DNA of 64,000 nt, from contig NZ_JAFBFW010000002.1 of the NCBI RefSeq assembly GCF_016909495.1, positions 620,001 to 684,000 on the forward strand. Direction: 5' to 3'. The DNA is from Pantoea coffeiphila (lineage in GTDB: Bacteria; Pseudomonadota; Gammaproteobacteria; Enterobacterales; Enterobacteriaceae). Of this stretch, positions 24,403-34,429 are shown in pieces; the stretch's first letter is position 1; each line of letters starts with the position of its first letter. The notes beneath the pieces were generated by a model that saw nothing but the letters and a program-made list of their open reading frames with translations, had not been told where the DNA came from and made no database searches. Position numbers and translations under genes: made by a program.

Positions 24403-25668
24403 TTAACCGGTGATGCCCAGCTCTTCGGCCAGCGCTTCGATGGCTTTTTCAAAACAGCCCAGTGGGGCACGCACTGTACCCGCACCGATCTGACCGACGC
24501 CAGCTTCGCGGTGGGCGATACCGGTGTTGATCAATGGGGTGATGCCGGTTTCCACTACGCGGCGCGCGTCAAGGCCCAGGCAGGCGCCCTGGAAATCCCA
24601 GGTTGGGATTTGCAGCATCATGTTGCGCTCAAGGAAGATTTCCGCCATCTCTTCCGAAATTTCAGTGGCCGCCGTCATACCGCCTGCCGCACCGACAAAG
24701 CGGGTTACGCCAGGTGCTGCAACCATCGCCGCGCCGCCGATACCGAAGGTTTCAGTGATCGCACTGTCGCCGATATCCGGGTTCGCATCGGCCTGGCTGT
24801 AGCCGGAGAAGAACAGCCCTTCCGGGGTATTCACCGGCGCGGTGAACCAGCGATCGCCCATGCCGCTGATTTTAACGCCGAAGTTTTTGCCGTTACGGGT
24901 CATCACCGTCACGATGGTTCCCTGTTTAATCTCCGCTCCGGCGTCCATCGCCGCCTTGCAGTAGGCCATCGCCAGGTTGAGGAAGAACTGATCGGTGATG
25001 CTGAGGAAGTGCATCGCGCGGCCAAGCTCGGCCTTATCACGATCCAGCAGAGTGATTTTTGGTGCCAGCTGGCGCATCAGCAGCGCGGAAGCAGCAATAT
25101 TACGCTGGTGGAATTCGTCACCCATGGTAATGGCCTGCGCCATCAGGGCGGTCAGGTCGATACCGTCAGCAAAGGTTGCCAGCACGTCTTTCAGAATCGG
25201 GGTCAGCGAGTCGCGCATCCAACGGTGGCGTTCCTGCACGTCCGGGCCGTAGGCACCGAAACGCATCACTTTACCGATGCCTTCGTTCAGGTTGCAGTAG
25301 GCGAAGTTGCCGTGCGTGTGGTTTTTCACCACCACCATCGGCATGTGGGCGGAAGTGATGCCGCCCATCGGACCCACGGCACTGACGTTATGGCAGGGGA
25401 TAAACTCGATTTCACCCTTTTCCAGCAGCGCCAGCGCCTGCTGTTCATCGCTGGCCCACTCTTCAAACAGGCAGGCACCGATACAGGCACCGCGAACCGG
25501 GCCGCTCATTTCCTGCCAGGTGACGGGAGGACCCGCATGCAGCAGCTTTCTGCCCTGATTCAGTTCAGGAACCAGTTTTTTTGCTAAATCAACGTCAATC
25601 CAGTGTGGACGGGCTTCACGAATGCGGGCGATAACCGCGGCGTTGGCTTGTTCAATAGAATCGTACAT
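24403..25668 (-). CDS. allG: oxamate carbamoyltransferase subunit AllG (YlbE)
   Basis: A 421-residue DUF1116 protein corresponding to E. coli YlbE. Landmarks are GGITSAHMPMVVVKNHTHGN, FGAYGPDVQERHRWM, SITDQFFLNLAMAYCKA and TPLINTGIAHR. It is a subunit of the oxalurate-cleaving carbamoyltransferase. It starts nine bases after the allF stop, and the genes are translated in sequence. The start at 25668 gives the expected family length. Confidence 0.92.
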   Translation of the reverse strand: MYDSIEQANAAVIARIREARPHWIDVDLAKKLVPELNQGRKLLHAGPPVTWQEMSGPVRGACIGACLFEEWASDEQQALALLEKGEIEFIPCHNVSAVGPMGGITSAHMPMVVVKNHTHGNFAYCNLNEGIGKVMRFGAYGPDVQERHRWMRDSLTPILKDVLATFADGIDLTALMAQAITMGDEFHQRNIAASALLMRQLAPKITLLDRDKAELGRAMHFLSITDQFFLNLAMAYCKAAMDAGAEIKQGTIVTVMTRNGKNFGVKISGMGDRWFTAPVNTPEGLFFSGYSQADANPDIGDSAITETFGIGGAAMVAAPGVTRFVGAAGGMTAATEISEEMAEIFLERNMMLQIPTWDFQGACLGLDARRVVETGITPLINTGIAHREAGVGQIGAGTVRAPLGCFEKAIEALAEELGITG

Positions 25669-25677
25669 ATCAATCCC

Positions 25678-27345
25678 TTACTTTAATTTTTTCAGTATGT
25701 TAGCTAAACGTTGGTTGCCGCCGGCAACCGGAGCCCACTGGTAGTGAACCACTGAAATTTCGTTGGCTTGCAGATCCTCGGCAAAGCTGCGCAGGCCTGC
25801 ATTTATGACCGACACACCGTTCAGCAGCGCCGGAACCGGTTCGGTTGACGGGGCAGGCTGCGGATCGGTCAGATAGCCGGCCAGCGCGACCGCTTCCGGC
25901 AGCGAATTCATCACCGCGATCCCCGCCTCATTTAAGATGGCGATCTGCGCTGAGCGCTGCTGCGGGTCCTGCTCGGTCCCGGTGACGGTGGCAATCACTG
26001 CCAGCGGATGGGCCGTACCACGTTTTTCACGCAGGCGTTTTACTTCGGTCGCCAGCGAGGTTGCCGGGTCCTCCTGCGCGCCGTAGCCGATGACCACATC
26101 CAGCAGCAGTACGCCAACCTGCGTCTGCTGGCTCAGCCGGGCGATTTCCTGATTGCGGGTTGACGGGTCAATCATCGGGTGTGGTTTACCCTGGGTGTAG
26201 AAGTCGTCACCCATATCAATGATGCGATGACCGTCGGCGTTCAGCATTGAGCCGTGGTGGTGGCTGCTGTCGGCTTCAACGCCCAGGCGATCCGCCAGCA
26301 GCATCGCGCACTCTGCGGCCAGCGTGCCGCCTGCGTACAGACCGGAGATTTTTCCCCCGCAGACAGCAGGCTGCTGTTCGGCCATCTGCTGCACGTGCCC
26401 CAGCATCGCGGCAAGGCGCGCGGCCTCATCCAGCGTGGCGGCGAAGGTAATATTGCCATCCTGCTTCTGCGCGGCTTTCGCGCCGAGGAACAGCGCTACT
26501 ACCGGCTTGCCGAGGGTTTTCATTTCGGCAATCACCCGGGTGCGCACCGCTTCCGCAGGAGGTTTGGATACGAACGCCAGCACTTTGCTCTGCGGATCGG
26601 CAGCCAGCATACGCAGCGCGCTGAGGGCGCTGATGCCGCCCACGTCGGCGGTTAAGTCACGGCCGCCCAGGCCGATAGCGTGAGAAACACCCTGCCCTGC
26701 GAGGGTAATTTGCGAGGTCAGTTCCTGAATACCGGTGCCCGATGCGCCGATAATCCCGATGCAGCCTTTCGGGGCTACGTTGGCAAAGGCCAGCGGTGCA
26801 CCGGCGATATTGGCGGTGCCGCAGTCCGGCCCCATCACGATCAGTCCTTTTTCGCTGGCTTTGGTCTTCAGTGCGCGTTCCTGTTCCACGCTGACGTTGT
26901 CGGAAAACATCATCACGTTGCAGTCGTCGTCCAGCGCCTGATCGGCCAGCTGCCCGGCATATTCACCGGCAATTGAAATCAGTACCAGGTTGGCATCCGG
27001 CAGTTTCTGCCGTGCGGTACGCCAGCTGCGGGCCTTGAGCAGGCGTTTGCCGCCCTGCTGGCCCTGAGCAATCGCCTTCAATGCCGCATCCAGCTCATCG
27101 GCAATCTCTGCTGTGATTGATTCGTCGGCGGATTCTGCTTTGATCGCCACGCAGATATCGTTAGGGGTTGCCTCATTGAATTCCGGGTGCCAGAAACCGG
27201 TGGCCTCCAGCAGGGATTTATTCGCAGGTGTCCCCATCATCACCGATATTTCATCAACGCGTGGGGAATCGCTGAGCTTGCGGGAAATTAGCATCAGGCT
27301 GACTGAGTCCTGAAAACTCCCTTTTTTAAGAAAAGCATGGACCAT
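25678..27345 (-). CDS. allF: oxamate carbamoyltransferase subunit AllF (FdrA)
   Basis: A 555-residue FdrA-like protein, equal in length to E. coli FdrA. It resembles acyl-CoA synthetase alpha and beta domains: MGPDCGTANIAGAPLAFANV, GIIGASGTGIQELTSQI and VVALFLGAKAAQ. It is the first gene of the leftward operon allF-allG-allH-allK-MFS. The start at 27345 (MVHAFLKKGSFQDSVSLM) matches E. coli and has AAGGAT upstream. A CRP-like site and AllS-like dyad lie in the intergenic region to its right. Confidence 0.92.
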   Translation of the reverse strand: MVHAFLKKGSFQDSVSLMLISRKLSDSPRVDEISVMMGTPANKSLLEATGFWHPEFNEATPNDICVAIKAESADESITAEIADELDAALKAIAQGQQGGKRLLKARSWRTARQKLPDANLVLISIAGEYAGQLADQALDDDCNVMMFSDNVSVEQERALKTKASEKGLIVMGPDCGTANIAGAPLAFANVAPKGCIGIIGASGTGIQELTSQITLAGQGVSHAIGLGGRDLTADVGGISALSALRMLAADPQSKVLAFVSKPPAEAVRTRVIAEMKTLGKPVVALFLGAKAAQKQDGNITFAATLDEAARLAAMLGHVQQMAEQQPAVCGGKISGLYAGGTLAAECAMLLADRLGVEADSSHHHGSMLNADGHRIIDMGDDFYTQGKPHPMIDPSTRNQEIARLSQQTQVGVLLLDVVIGYGAQEDPATSLATEVKRLREKRGTAHPLAVIATVTGTEQDPQQRSAQIAILNEAGIAVMNSLPEAVALAGYLTDPQPAPSTEPVPALLNGVSVINAGLRSFAEDLQANEISVVHYQWAPVAGGNQRLANILKKLK

Positions 27346-27466
27346 AGTAATATCCTTAAACATCTTGTGAACATCACAATCATTAACGGCGGCTAAATAT
27401 TTTCATAACCTGTATATTTCCGAGCCATTATTGCTGCCCGAAAAACTACAAATAAAAAGGGTTGAT

Positions 27467-27488
27467 AAAGGTGAGTGCTATCACACTT
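27467..27488. promoter_or_regulatory. CRP-cAMP site in the allF/allD divergent region
   Basis: AAAGGTGAGTGCTATCACACTT matches the CRP consensus: GTGA and TCACA separated by six bases, with A-rich left and T-rich right flanks. It lies 122 bp from the allF start and 223 bp from allD. Predicts carbon-source control of the cluster. Confidence 0.65.
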
Positions 27489-27497
27489 TACCCATTG

Positions 27498-27576
27498 TTA
27501 GAAAAAATCGTCGAATACCCGTCTGATTAATAAATTCACTGAGAAAGGAAGGGCTTATTTGTTAGAAATATTCTAA
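27498..27576. promoter_or_regulatory. candidate AllS sites upstream of allD
   Basis: TTAGAA-ATA-TTCTAA at 27562-27576 is a T-N11-A dyad of LysR type. A second TTAGAA half-site lies at 27498-27503. A possible -10 (TATACA, 27655-27660) has a poor -35, as expected of an activator-dependent promoter. The rest of the 365-bp allF-allD gap holds only the CRP site. Confidence 0.45.
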
Positions 27577-27710
27577 TAATCCCCTGAGCATTCAAAGAAA
27601 ATTTGAGCCAATGGAATAATGCCTGTCTGGATCACATTATTTAACTCCCAGCTTTATACATTAGGCCGCAGAGGTGGATTAATTAAACCGCAGTAACCAA
27701 AGGACTATTT

Positions 27711-28760
27711 ATGAAAGTCTCTAAACAAGAATTATATCAACTTATTCGGAATAAAATTCATTCCGCAGGATTAAGCCAGGAACATGCGGGTATCGTCGCG
27801 GATGTTCTGGTTCATGCTGATGCACGCGGCATCCATTCTCACGGAGCGGTAAGGGTTGAATACTACTCAGAGCGCATCAGCAAGGGAGGCACCAACAATC
27901 AGCCCCACTTCACCTTTGAAAAGACCGGTCCGTGCAGCGCCATTTTTGACGGTGACAACGGTGCCGGTCACGTCGCCGCGAAGCTGGCCATGGATCGCGC
28001 CATCGACATGGCGAAAGAAAACGGCGTGGCGGTGGTCGGCGTTCGCCGCATCGGCCACAGCGGCGCACTTTCCTACTTTGTCCAGCAGGCATCGAAAGCC
28101 GGTATGATTGGGATCTCCGTCTGCCAGTCCGATCCGATGGTTGTTCCCTACGGCGGTGCGGATGTTTACTACGGCACCAACCCGATTGCTTTCTCCGCAC
28201 CGGCGGAAGGCGACGAAAATATCACCTTTGATATGGCCACCACCGTGCAGGCGTGGGGCAAAGTACTGGACGCCCGTTCACGCAACGTGCCTATCCCGGA
28301 TACCTGGGCCGTCGATGCTGAAGGCAAAAACACCACCGATCCATTTGCCGTCAGCGGTCTGCTGCCGATCGCCGGGCCTAAAGGCTATGGCCTGATGATG
28401 ATGGTCGATATCCTTTCCGGCATTCTGCTGGGCCTGCCTTTCGGCAAACATGTGAGTTCGATGTATCACGATCTCAGCGCAGGTCGCGAACTGGGGCAGC
28501 TGCATATTGTGTTAAATCCGAGCTATTTCACCAATGAAAGCAGCTTCCGTAAAAATATCAGCCAGGTGATGAAAGAACTGAATGAAGTGAAACCGGCACC
28601 GGGCGTGGAAAAAGTGCTTTATCCCGGTCAGGGTAGCCATCTTCGCGAAATTGAAAGCGATCGTGACGGCATCGACATTGTAGATGAAATATATCAGTAC
28701 CTGATTTCTGACGATATTTATCAAAAATCGTACGATCATAAAGATCCGTTTGCCAGCTAA
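27711..28760 (+). CDS. allD: ureidoglycolate dehydrogenase (NAD)
   Basis: A 349-residue member of the malate/L-lactate dehydrogenase type 2 family, which oxidises (S)-ureidoglycolate to oxalurate. Landmarks are HADARGIHSHGAVRVEYY, GVRRIGHSGALSYF, YGTNPIAFSAPA and the C-terminal GSHLREIESDRDGIDI. It matches E. coli AllD. It feeds oxalurate to AllFGH, encoded divergently. The gap of 155 bp to allC shows no clear terminator, so allD-allC-MFS-allE is probably one transcript. Confidence 0.95.
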   Translation: MKVSKQELYQLIRNKIHSAGLSQEHAGIVADVLVHADARGIHSHGAVRVEYYSERISKGGTNNQPHFTFEKTGPCSAIFDGDNGAGHVAAKLAMDRAIDMAKENGVAVVGVRRIGHSGALSYFVQQASKAGMIGISVCQSDPMVVPYGGADVYYGTNPIAFSAPAEGDENITFDMATTVQAWGKVLDARSRNVPIPDTWAVDAEGKNTTDPFAVSGLLPIAGPKGYGLMMMVDILSGILLGLPFGKHVSSMYHDLSAGRELGQLHIVLNPSYFTNESSFRKNISQVMKELNEVKPAPGVEKVLYPGQGSHLREIESDRDGIDIVDEIYQYLISDDIYQKSYDHKDPFAS

Positions 28761-28915
28761 CGTCGTGGCAATAAATCACCGCGGCGCTGGCATCGTTTAA
28801 ATAAACGCCACCGCCGTAACGTCTTATAAATAATCCGGGCAAAGCAGGGCTGCTGATTAAATGTACGTTTAACGCCCTTTACTTTACTCAGGGAATTGCA
28901 AGCGGGAAGATAAAG

Positions 28916-30163
28916 ATGAAAGATTTCCGACAAGACATTACCGATATTTCCGGCAAAATATCTAAAATCGGTGCCGATCCAACCGGCGGCATGACGCGCC
29001 TGCTGTACACCAAAGAGTGGGTAGAGGCGCAGAAAGCCCTGAAGCAGATTTTCGATACCGCCGGATTTGCTGCCTCGCACGATGCCACCGGCAACCTGTC
29101 AGCCCGGCTGACCGGATCGAAATATCCCGAACAGACCATTCTTACCGGTTCTCATATTGATACCGTGGTCAACGGCGGTAATCTCGACGGCCAGTTCGGT
29201 ATTGAAGCCTCTTTCCTCGCCGCAAACTTTCTGAAAGACACCTATGGCCCACCGCTGCGTTCACTGGAAGTGATTGCGCTGGCCGAAGAGGAAGGCAGCC
29301 GCTTCCCATACGTCTTCTGGGGCAGTAAAAACATTTTTGGCCAGGCGCGACGCCAGGACGTGGAAAATATTGCTGATGCCAAAGGCGTCAACTTTGTCGA
29401 TGCGATGCACAGCGCAGGCTTCGATTTCCGTCCCGAAGGGCAGCCTGTACGCAAAGATATCGCCGCCTTCGTTGAAATCCATATTGAGCAGGGCAAAGTG
29501 CTGGAAACCGAAGGAAAAACCATCGGTGTGGTGACCAGTATCGTTGGCCAGCGCCGCTACGATATCCGCCTGAAAGGTGAATCAAATCACGCCGGTACTA
29601 CGCCAATGGGCTATCGCCGCGATACGGTCTATGCCTTCAGCCGCATCTGTACCGAATCTATTGCCAAAGCCCGTGCAGAAGGCGATCCGCTGGTGCTGAC
29701 CTTCGGCAAGGTGGAACCGAAACCCAATACGGTCAACGTGGTTCCCGGCTTTACGCATTTCACCATGGACTGCCGCCATACCGATGCCGCCGCGTTAGAT
29801 CGTTTCACGCTGGAAATTGAAGCGGATATGCGCCGCATCGCTGCTGAAATGGGCATTGAAATTGAGATCGACCGCTGGATGGACGAGAAGCCCATTCCAA
29901 TGAATAAGCAGCTGGTTGAGTGCGTCAGCCATCTGTGTGAAAAACACAAAGTCAATTACCGCCTGATCCACAGCGGCGCAGGCCACGATTCGCAGATTTT
30001 CTCTCCGCATGTACCAACGGTGATGATCTTCGTGCCAAGCATCGACGGCATCAGCCACAACCCGGCGGAAAAAACCCATCTTGACGACCTGGCGGAAGGG
30101 GTGAAAGTGCTGGCCCATACGCTTTATCAACTCGCCTGGACCGAAGAGGGAGGCAGCCTGTGA
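28916..30163 (+). CDS. allC: allantoate amidohydrolase
   Basis: A 415-residue M20-type metallohydrolase that converts allantoate to ureidoglycine, CO2 and ammonia. Metal-binding residues lie in GSHIDTVVNGGNLDGQFG, AEEEGSRF, VEIHIEQG and HSGAGHDSQIF. The dimerisation/lid domain carries SNHAGTTPMGYRRD. Length and motifs match E. coli AllC. Its stop overlaps the GTG start of the MFS gene. Confidence 0.95.
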   Translation: MKDFRQDITDISGKISKIGADPTGGMTRLLYTKEWVEAQKALKQIFDTAGFAASHDATGNLSARLTGSKYPEQTILTGSHIDTVVNGGNLDGQFGIEASFLAANFLKDTYGPPLRSLEVIALAEEEGSRFPYVFWGSKNIFGQARRQDVENIADAKGVNFVDAMHSAGFDFRPEGQPVRKDIAAFVEIHIEQGKVLETEGKTIGVVTSIVGQRRYDIRLKGESNHAGTTPMGYRRDTVYAFSRICTESIAKARAEGDPLVLTFGKVEPKPNTVNVVPGFTHFTMDCRHTDAAALDRFTLEIEADMRRIAAEMGIEIEIDRWMDEKPIPMNKQLVECVSHLCEKHKVNYRLIHSGAGHDSQIFSPHVPTVMIFVPSIDGISHNPAEKTHLDDLAEGVKVLAHTLYQLAWTEEGGSL

Positions 30164-31443
30164 GCAATAGTAAAGTGGCATCCAGCAGCGGGTTCGATCC
30201 GCTGTACTGGAAGAAAATCGTTGTTGTCCTCTGTCTTGGCTGGGCGGTGATCTGGATTTATCGCACCATTCTGACGCCTATCTTCCCTGAAATTCAGGCC
30301 ACCATCGGCGCGCATTCCAACGCGGAAATGGGGCTGATCGCCAGCTTCTATTTCTTTGCCTACACCGGTATGCAGATCCCTTCAGGGATTCTGGTCGATA
30401 AGTTCGGCAAAAAAGTGGTGCTGATACCGGGCTTCTGCCTGTTTATTATCGCCACGTTGCTGATCGGTAACGCCACCAGCCTGACCATGGTTTATGCAGG
30501 CAGCCTGCTGGCAGGTATGGGTTGCGGTTCTTACTACGGTTCGGCCTATTCATTGTCATCAGAAAACATTCCGCTGGAGCGTCGTGGCCTCGCTACGGCA
30601 ATTATTAACAGCGGCTCAGCGCTGGGGATGGCCATCGGCCTGATTGCCTCCAGCCTGCTGGTGAAAAGTATGGGGATGGACTGGCAGCTGACGATCTTTA
30701 TGATCACCGCCCTGCTGGTGATCATGACCCTCGTCTTTGCCGTAGTGATTAAAGGCGGTTCCTACAGCAGTCATCTGGCCAGCCAGCCGACCAGCACCAC
30801 TGCTGCTGCTGCCGCACCGGAAGAAACCAATGAGTCCAGCGGACTGTTCAGCATGCGCATGATTTCAGCGTATGTGATGTATTTCGCTACCTGTTACGGC
30901 TACTACATGATCGTCACCTGGCTGCCGTCGTTCCTGCAACAGGAACGTGGATTTGAAGGTGTCGCGATCGGCTTCTCCTCCGCGCTGGTGGCCTTTGCTT
31001 CCGTTCCCGGTGCGCTGTTCTTCAGCCGTATGTCGGATCGCTTCCGCAACAAAAAAGTCCAGTTGATCATCTTCCTTGAGCTGTGTGCGGCGGTGATGCT
31101 GGTCTGTACGGTGATCTCCCCGGATTCCACCACGCTGCTGATCAGCCTGATCCTGTACGGACTGTTGGGCAAGCTGGCCGTTGACCCGATCATGATCTCA
31201 TTCGTTGCCGATAACGCACCGAAGAAAGGCTACGGCACCAGTTTTGGCGTCTTTAACTTCTTCGGTATGTCCTCTTCGGTGATTGCCCCCTTCCTGACCG
31301 GGGTGATTTCCGACAACACCGGTTCCAAGGTGATGGGCTTCTATATTTCGGCCGGCATTCTGGTAGTGGGAACCCTTGTCTTCTTCATCGTGAACGTACT
31401 GATGAAGCAGAAAAGTAAGCGTCAGACTGCGGCACAGGCATAA
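30160..31443 (+). CDS. MFS transporter, probable ureide (allantoate/allantoin) importer
   Basis: A 427-residue inner-membrane carrier with about 12 helices. LVDKFGKKVVLIPG matches the MFS motif between helices 2 and 3. A low-complexity Thr/Ala stretch (TSTTAAAAAAP) sits in the central loop. It starts with GTG inside the allC stop (GTGA overlap), so it is translated with AllC. Position between allC and allE strongly suggests import of allantoate or a related ureide; sequence alone does not give the substrate. It is not the NCS1-type AllW of E. coli. Confidence 0.87.
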   Translation: MSNSKVASSSGFDPLYWKKIVVVLCLGWAVIWIYRTILTPIFPEIQATIGAHSNAEMGLIASFYFFAYTGMQIPSGILVDKFGKKVVLIPGFCLFIIATLLIGNATSLTMVYAGSLLAGMGCGSYYGSAYSLSSENIPLERRGLATAIINSGSALGMAIGLIASSLLVKSMGMDWQLTIFMITALLVIMTLVFAVVIKGGSYSSHLASQPTSTTAAAAAPEETNESSGLFSMRMISAYVMYFATCYGYYMIVTWLPSFLQQERGFEGVAIGFSSALVAFASVPGALFFSRMSDRFRNKKVQLIIFLELCAAVMLVCTVISPDSTTLLISLILYGLLGKLAVDPIMISFVADNAPKKGYGTSFGVFNFFGMSSSVIAPFLTGVISDNTGSKVMGFYISAGILVVGTLVFFIVNVLMKQKSKRQTAAQA

Positions 31444-31495
31444 CGCTGTATCCGGCCACGGGTGAGTGGCCGCTAAATTTTTAAGGAGAATTATT

Positions 31496-32281
31496 ATGGG
31501 ATACTTTACGAATCAGATCGGCTATCCAAAAGACCTTCTGGCATCGCGCTCCATTATTAAACGTAAAAATTATGCGCTGATCCCACCGGAAGGGCTGGTA
31601 AGAAACGTCATTCCCGGTTTTGAAAACTGCGATGTTACTATTCTGGCCACGCCAAAGCTCGGTGCGACTTTCGTGGATTATCTGGTCACCCTGCACGACG
31701 GCGGGCGCAACCAGCAGGGATTTGGCGGAGAAAATGTTGAAACCTTCGTTTATGTGATTGACGGTAAGGTTACCGCCTCCGCCGACAGTACCGACTATCC
31801 CCTGACAAGCGGTGGCTACCTGTATTGCCCGGCGGGCGTGACGCTGCGCCTCGAGAACACCAACGGCGGCCAGGCAAGCCAGCTGTTCCTCTATAAACGA
31901 ACCTATCAGCGCATTAAAGGCTATGAGGCCCACGTAGTCAGCGACAATGTGAAAAACCTCGAAAAAATTCACTATGAGGGAATGAGCGACGTCACCCTGC
32001 AGGACCTGCTGCCGAAAGAGCTGGGTTTTGATATGAACATGCATATTCTCTCCTTCAAACCCGGTGCCAGCCACGGCTACGTGGAAACCCACGTGCAGGA
32101 GCACGGTGCCTATGTGCTTTCCGGCGCAGGTGTATATAACCTTGATAACGAATGGATACCGGTGAAAAAAGGGGATTACATCTTTATGGGCGCGTATGTA
32201 CCGCAGGCGGGATACGCGGTGGGTAAAGATGAGTTCAGCTACATCTACTCAAAAGACTGTAATCGCGACGTAGACTGCTGA
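31496..32281 (+). CDS. allE: (S)-ureidoglycine aminohydrolase
   Basis: A 261-residue bicupin enzyme that releases ammonia from (S)-ureidoglycine to give (S)-ureidoglycolate. It has exactly the E. coli AllE length. The manganese-binding C-terminal cupin contains HGYVETHVQEHGAYVLSG, and IPVKKGDYIFMGAYVPQ follows. I chose the ATG at 31496 behind AAGGAGAA and not the longer frame from 31466. Confidence 0.95.
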   Translation: MGYFTNQIGYPKDLLASRSIIKRKNYALIPPEGLVRNVIPGFENCDVTILATPKLGATFVDYLVTLHDGGRNQQGFGGENVETFVYVIDGKVTASADSTDYPLTSGGYLYCPAGVTLRLENTNGGQASQLFLYKRTYQRIKGYEAHVVSDNVKNLEKIHYEGMSDVTLQDLLPKELGFDMNMHILSFKPGASHGYVETHVQEHGAYVLSGAGVYNLDNEWIPVKKGDYIFMGAYVPQAGYAVGKDEFSYIYSKDCNRDVDC

Positions 32282-32290
32282 TGTAAACCG

Positions 32291-32322
32291 GACAGGCCAT
32301 GCTGTTTACTGCATGGCCTGTC
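32291..32322 (+). terminator. hairpin after allE
   Basis: GACAGGCCATGC/GCATGGCCTGTC, a perfect 12-bp stem with an eight-base loop, ten bases past the allE stop. No T-tract follows, so strength is uncertain. Confidence 0.65.
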
Positions 32323-32462
32323 GTACCCGGTAGTCCCTTTCAACTTTCTGCAACATTCATCAACTCTTTTCTGGCTCTGCATCATCATTCATCAGCTGTT
32401 ATCCTGTTAGGCTTAGCGTTTGCGTCCTGTTATTGGGCGTGTTTATCAGGAGCCTATTCTCT

Positions 32463-33383
32463 GTGCTTGACCAGGAAACTATCCGTACCTTTATCCACGT
32501 GGCGGAAAGCCACAGCTTTTCTAAAACGGCCGAAGCGCTGTTCAAAACCCCTGCGGCCATCAGCTACCGGATTAAAATGCTGGAGGAGGATGTCGGTACC
32601 CAGCTGTTTATGCGCACCACGCGTATCGTTCAGCTGACGCCAGCAGGCGATCACCTGCTGGAACGCTGCCGCCAGTGGCTGGCGTGGTTGGATGCTATGC
32701 CGGGTGAGCTGCAGCAGATTAATCACGGCGTTGAGCGCCAGGTGAACATCGTAATTAATAACCTGCTCTACTCGCCGCAGGCGGTGGCAAAACTGCTGGC
32801 GCACCTGCATCAGAAATTCCCGCTGACTCAGTTTCTTATCTCCCGCCAGGTGTATATGGGCGTGTGGGATTCCCTGCTGCACGATGACTTTCAGCTGGCG
32901 ATTGGCGTGACCGGTTCGGAAGCGCTGGCTAACAACGTCAGTATGCTGGAACTGGGCGGCGTCAGCTGGCTGTTTGTCGTGGCCGCAGATCATCCCCTCG
33001 CCGAATGCGAAGGCCCGGTACACGAGGACAAACTGCGCGGATGGCCGGCGATTAATATCGAAGATACCTCGCGGAATCTGACCAAACGGGTGGCCTGGCT
33101 ACTGCCGGGGCAAAAAGAGATTATCGTTCCGGATTTAAGCAGCAAGCTGGAGTGCCATCTACAGGGGCTGGGCGTCGGTTTCCTGCCTGCGGAACTCTGT
33201 CAGCGCTATATCAGCAGTGGGCAACTGGTCAGCTGTGAAGTGGCCAATCAGCGACAGCCTTCCCCACTTTCACTTGCCTGGAAAAATGAGGCGGGAAAAG
33301 CGGTGGAAGAGATTGTGGCTCTTTTCCAGCAGCGGGACGAAGCCATCGGCGATTTTCTGCAAAATATCGACCTTTCTGCGTAA
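32463..33383 (+). CDS. allS: LysR-type activator of allantoin genes AllS
   Basis: A 306-residue LysR regulator. The N-terminal helix-turn-helix is [20 protein letters not shown]. The effector domain shares long identities with E. coli AllS ([46 protein letters not shown]). In E. coli AllS activates allD and its operon under anaerobic growth on allantoin. I chose a GTG start at 32463, ten bases after AGGAG, because [10 protein letters not shown] aligns with E. coli MFDPETLRTF. It follows allE in the same direction behind a hairpin. Confidence 0.93.
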   Translation: MLDQETIRTFIHVAESHSFSKTAEALFKTPAAISYRIKMLEEDVGTQLFMRTTRIVQLTPAGDHLLERCRQWLAWLDAMPGELQQINHGVERQVNIVINNLLYSPQAVAKLLAHLHQKFPLTQFLISRQVYMGVWDSLLHDDFQLAIGVTGSEALANNVSMLELGGVSWLFVVAADHPLAECEGPVHEDKLRGWPAINIEDTSRNLTKRVAWLLPGQKEIIVPDLSSKLECHLQGLGVGFLPAELCQRYISSGQLVSCEVANQRQPSPLSLAWKNEAGKAVEEIVALFQQRDEAIGDFLQNIDLSA

Positions 33384-33514
33384 CGTCGCGCAAATAAGCG
33401 CAGGATGGGCAAAAAAATCCCCGCGCAGCTATGCTAGCGCGCATAAATACAGCAAACTGATAGCGGCTGGGCAAAAGTGAATCGGCCCTGATAATAACAA
33501 TCCGGAGGTTATTA

Positions 33515-34429
33515 ATGCTTGCTGTTATTCCCGTCATTATCGTTCTGGCTCTGATCATTGTCTGGTCCGGTATCAAAATTGTCCCGCAGGGCTATCAGTG
33601 GACCGTCGAACGCTTTGGCCGCTATACCAACACATTACAGCCCGGCTTAAATTTGGTGATTCCCTTTATGGATCGCATTGGCCGCAAAATTAATATGATG
33701 GAACAGGTGGTGGATATCCCTTCTCAGGAAATTATTTCGAAGGATAACGCCAGCGTGACTATTGACGCAGTCTGCTTTATTCAGGTGGTCGATCCGGCGC
33801 GCGCGGCCTATGAGGTCAGTAATCTTGAGCTGGCGATCATCAACCTGACCATGACCAATATGCGTACGGTGCTCGGCTCAATGGAGCTGGATGAGATGCT
33901 GTCGCAGCGCGATAATATCAACACCCGCCTGTTACAAATCGTCGATGAAGCCACCAACCCGTGGGGGGTGAAGATCACCCGCATTGAGATCCGCGACGTG
34001 CGGCCACCGGCAGAACTGATCGCCTCGATGAACGCCCAGATGAAAGCCGAGCGTACCAAGCGTGCCGATATTCTTGAAGCTGAAGGCGTGCGCCAGGCAG
34101 CAATCCTGCGTGCGGAAGGGGAAAAGCAGTCGCAAATCCTGAAAGCTGAAGGTGAACGCCAGTCCGCATTCCTGGCCGCTGAAGCGCGTGAACGAGGTGC
34201 AGAAGCCGAGGCGCGGGCCACAAAGATGGTTTCAGAAGCCATCGCCGCCGGGGATATTCAGGCAATTAACTACTTCGTGGCACAAAAATATACCGATGCC
34301 CTGCAAAATATCGGGGCCGCTAACAACAGCAAGGTAGTAATGATGCCGCTGGATGCCAGCAGCCTGCTGGGCTCCATTGCCGGTATCAGCGAACTGCTCG
34401 GCGAGCGTAAACCTGAGCGGAATCGCTGA
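33515..34429 (+). CDS. qmcA: SPFH/stomatin-like membrane protease-complex protein QmcA
   Basis: A 304-residue protein with an N-terminal transmembrane anchor ([17 protein letters not shown]), an SPFH domain ([35 protein letters not shown]) and an Ala/Glu-rich coiled coil ([20 protein letters not shown]). It matches E. coli QmcA, a suppressor of the ftsH htpX defect. Its stop overlaps the ybbJ start, the usual SPFH-NfeD pairing. Confidence 0.97.
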   Translation: MLAVIPVIIVLALIIVWSGIKIVPQGYQWTVERFGRYTNTLQPGLNLVIPFMDRIGRKINMMEQVVDIPSQEIISKDNASVTIDAVCFIQVVDPARAAYEVSNLELAIINLTMTNMRTVLGSMELDEMLSQRDNINTRLLQIVDEATNPWGVKITRIEIRDVRPPAELIASMNAQMKAERTKRADILEAEGVRQAAILRAEGEKQSQILKAEGERQSAFLAAEARERGAEAEARATKMVSEAIAAGDIQAINYFVAQKYTDALQNIGAANNSKVVMMPLDASSLLGSIAGISELLGERKPERNR

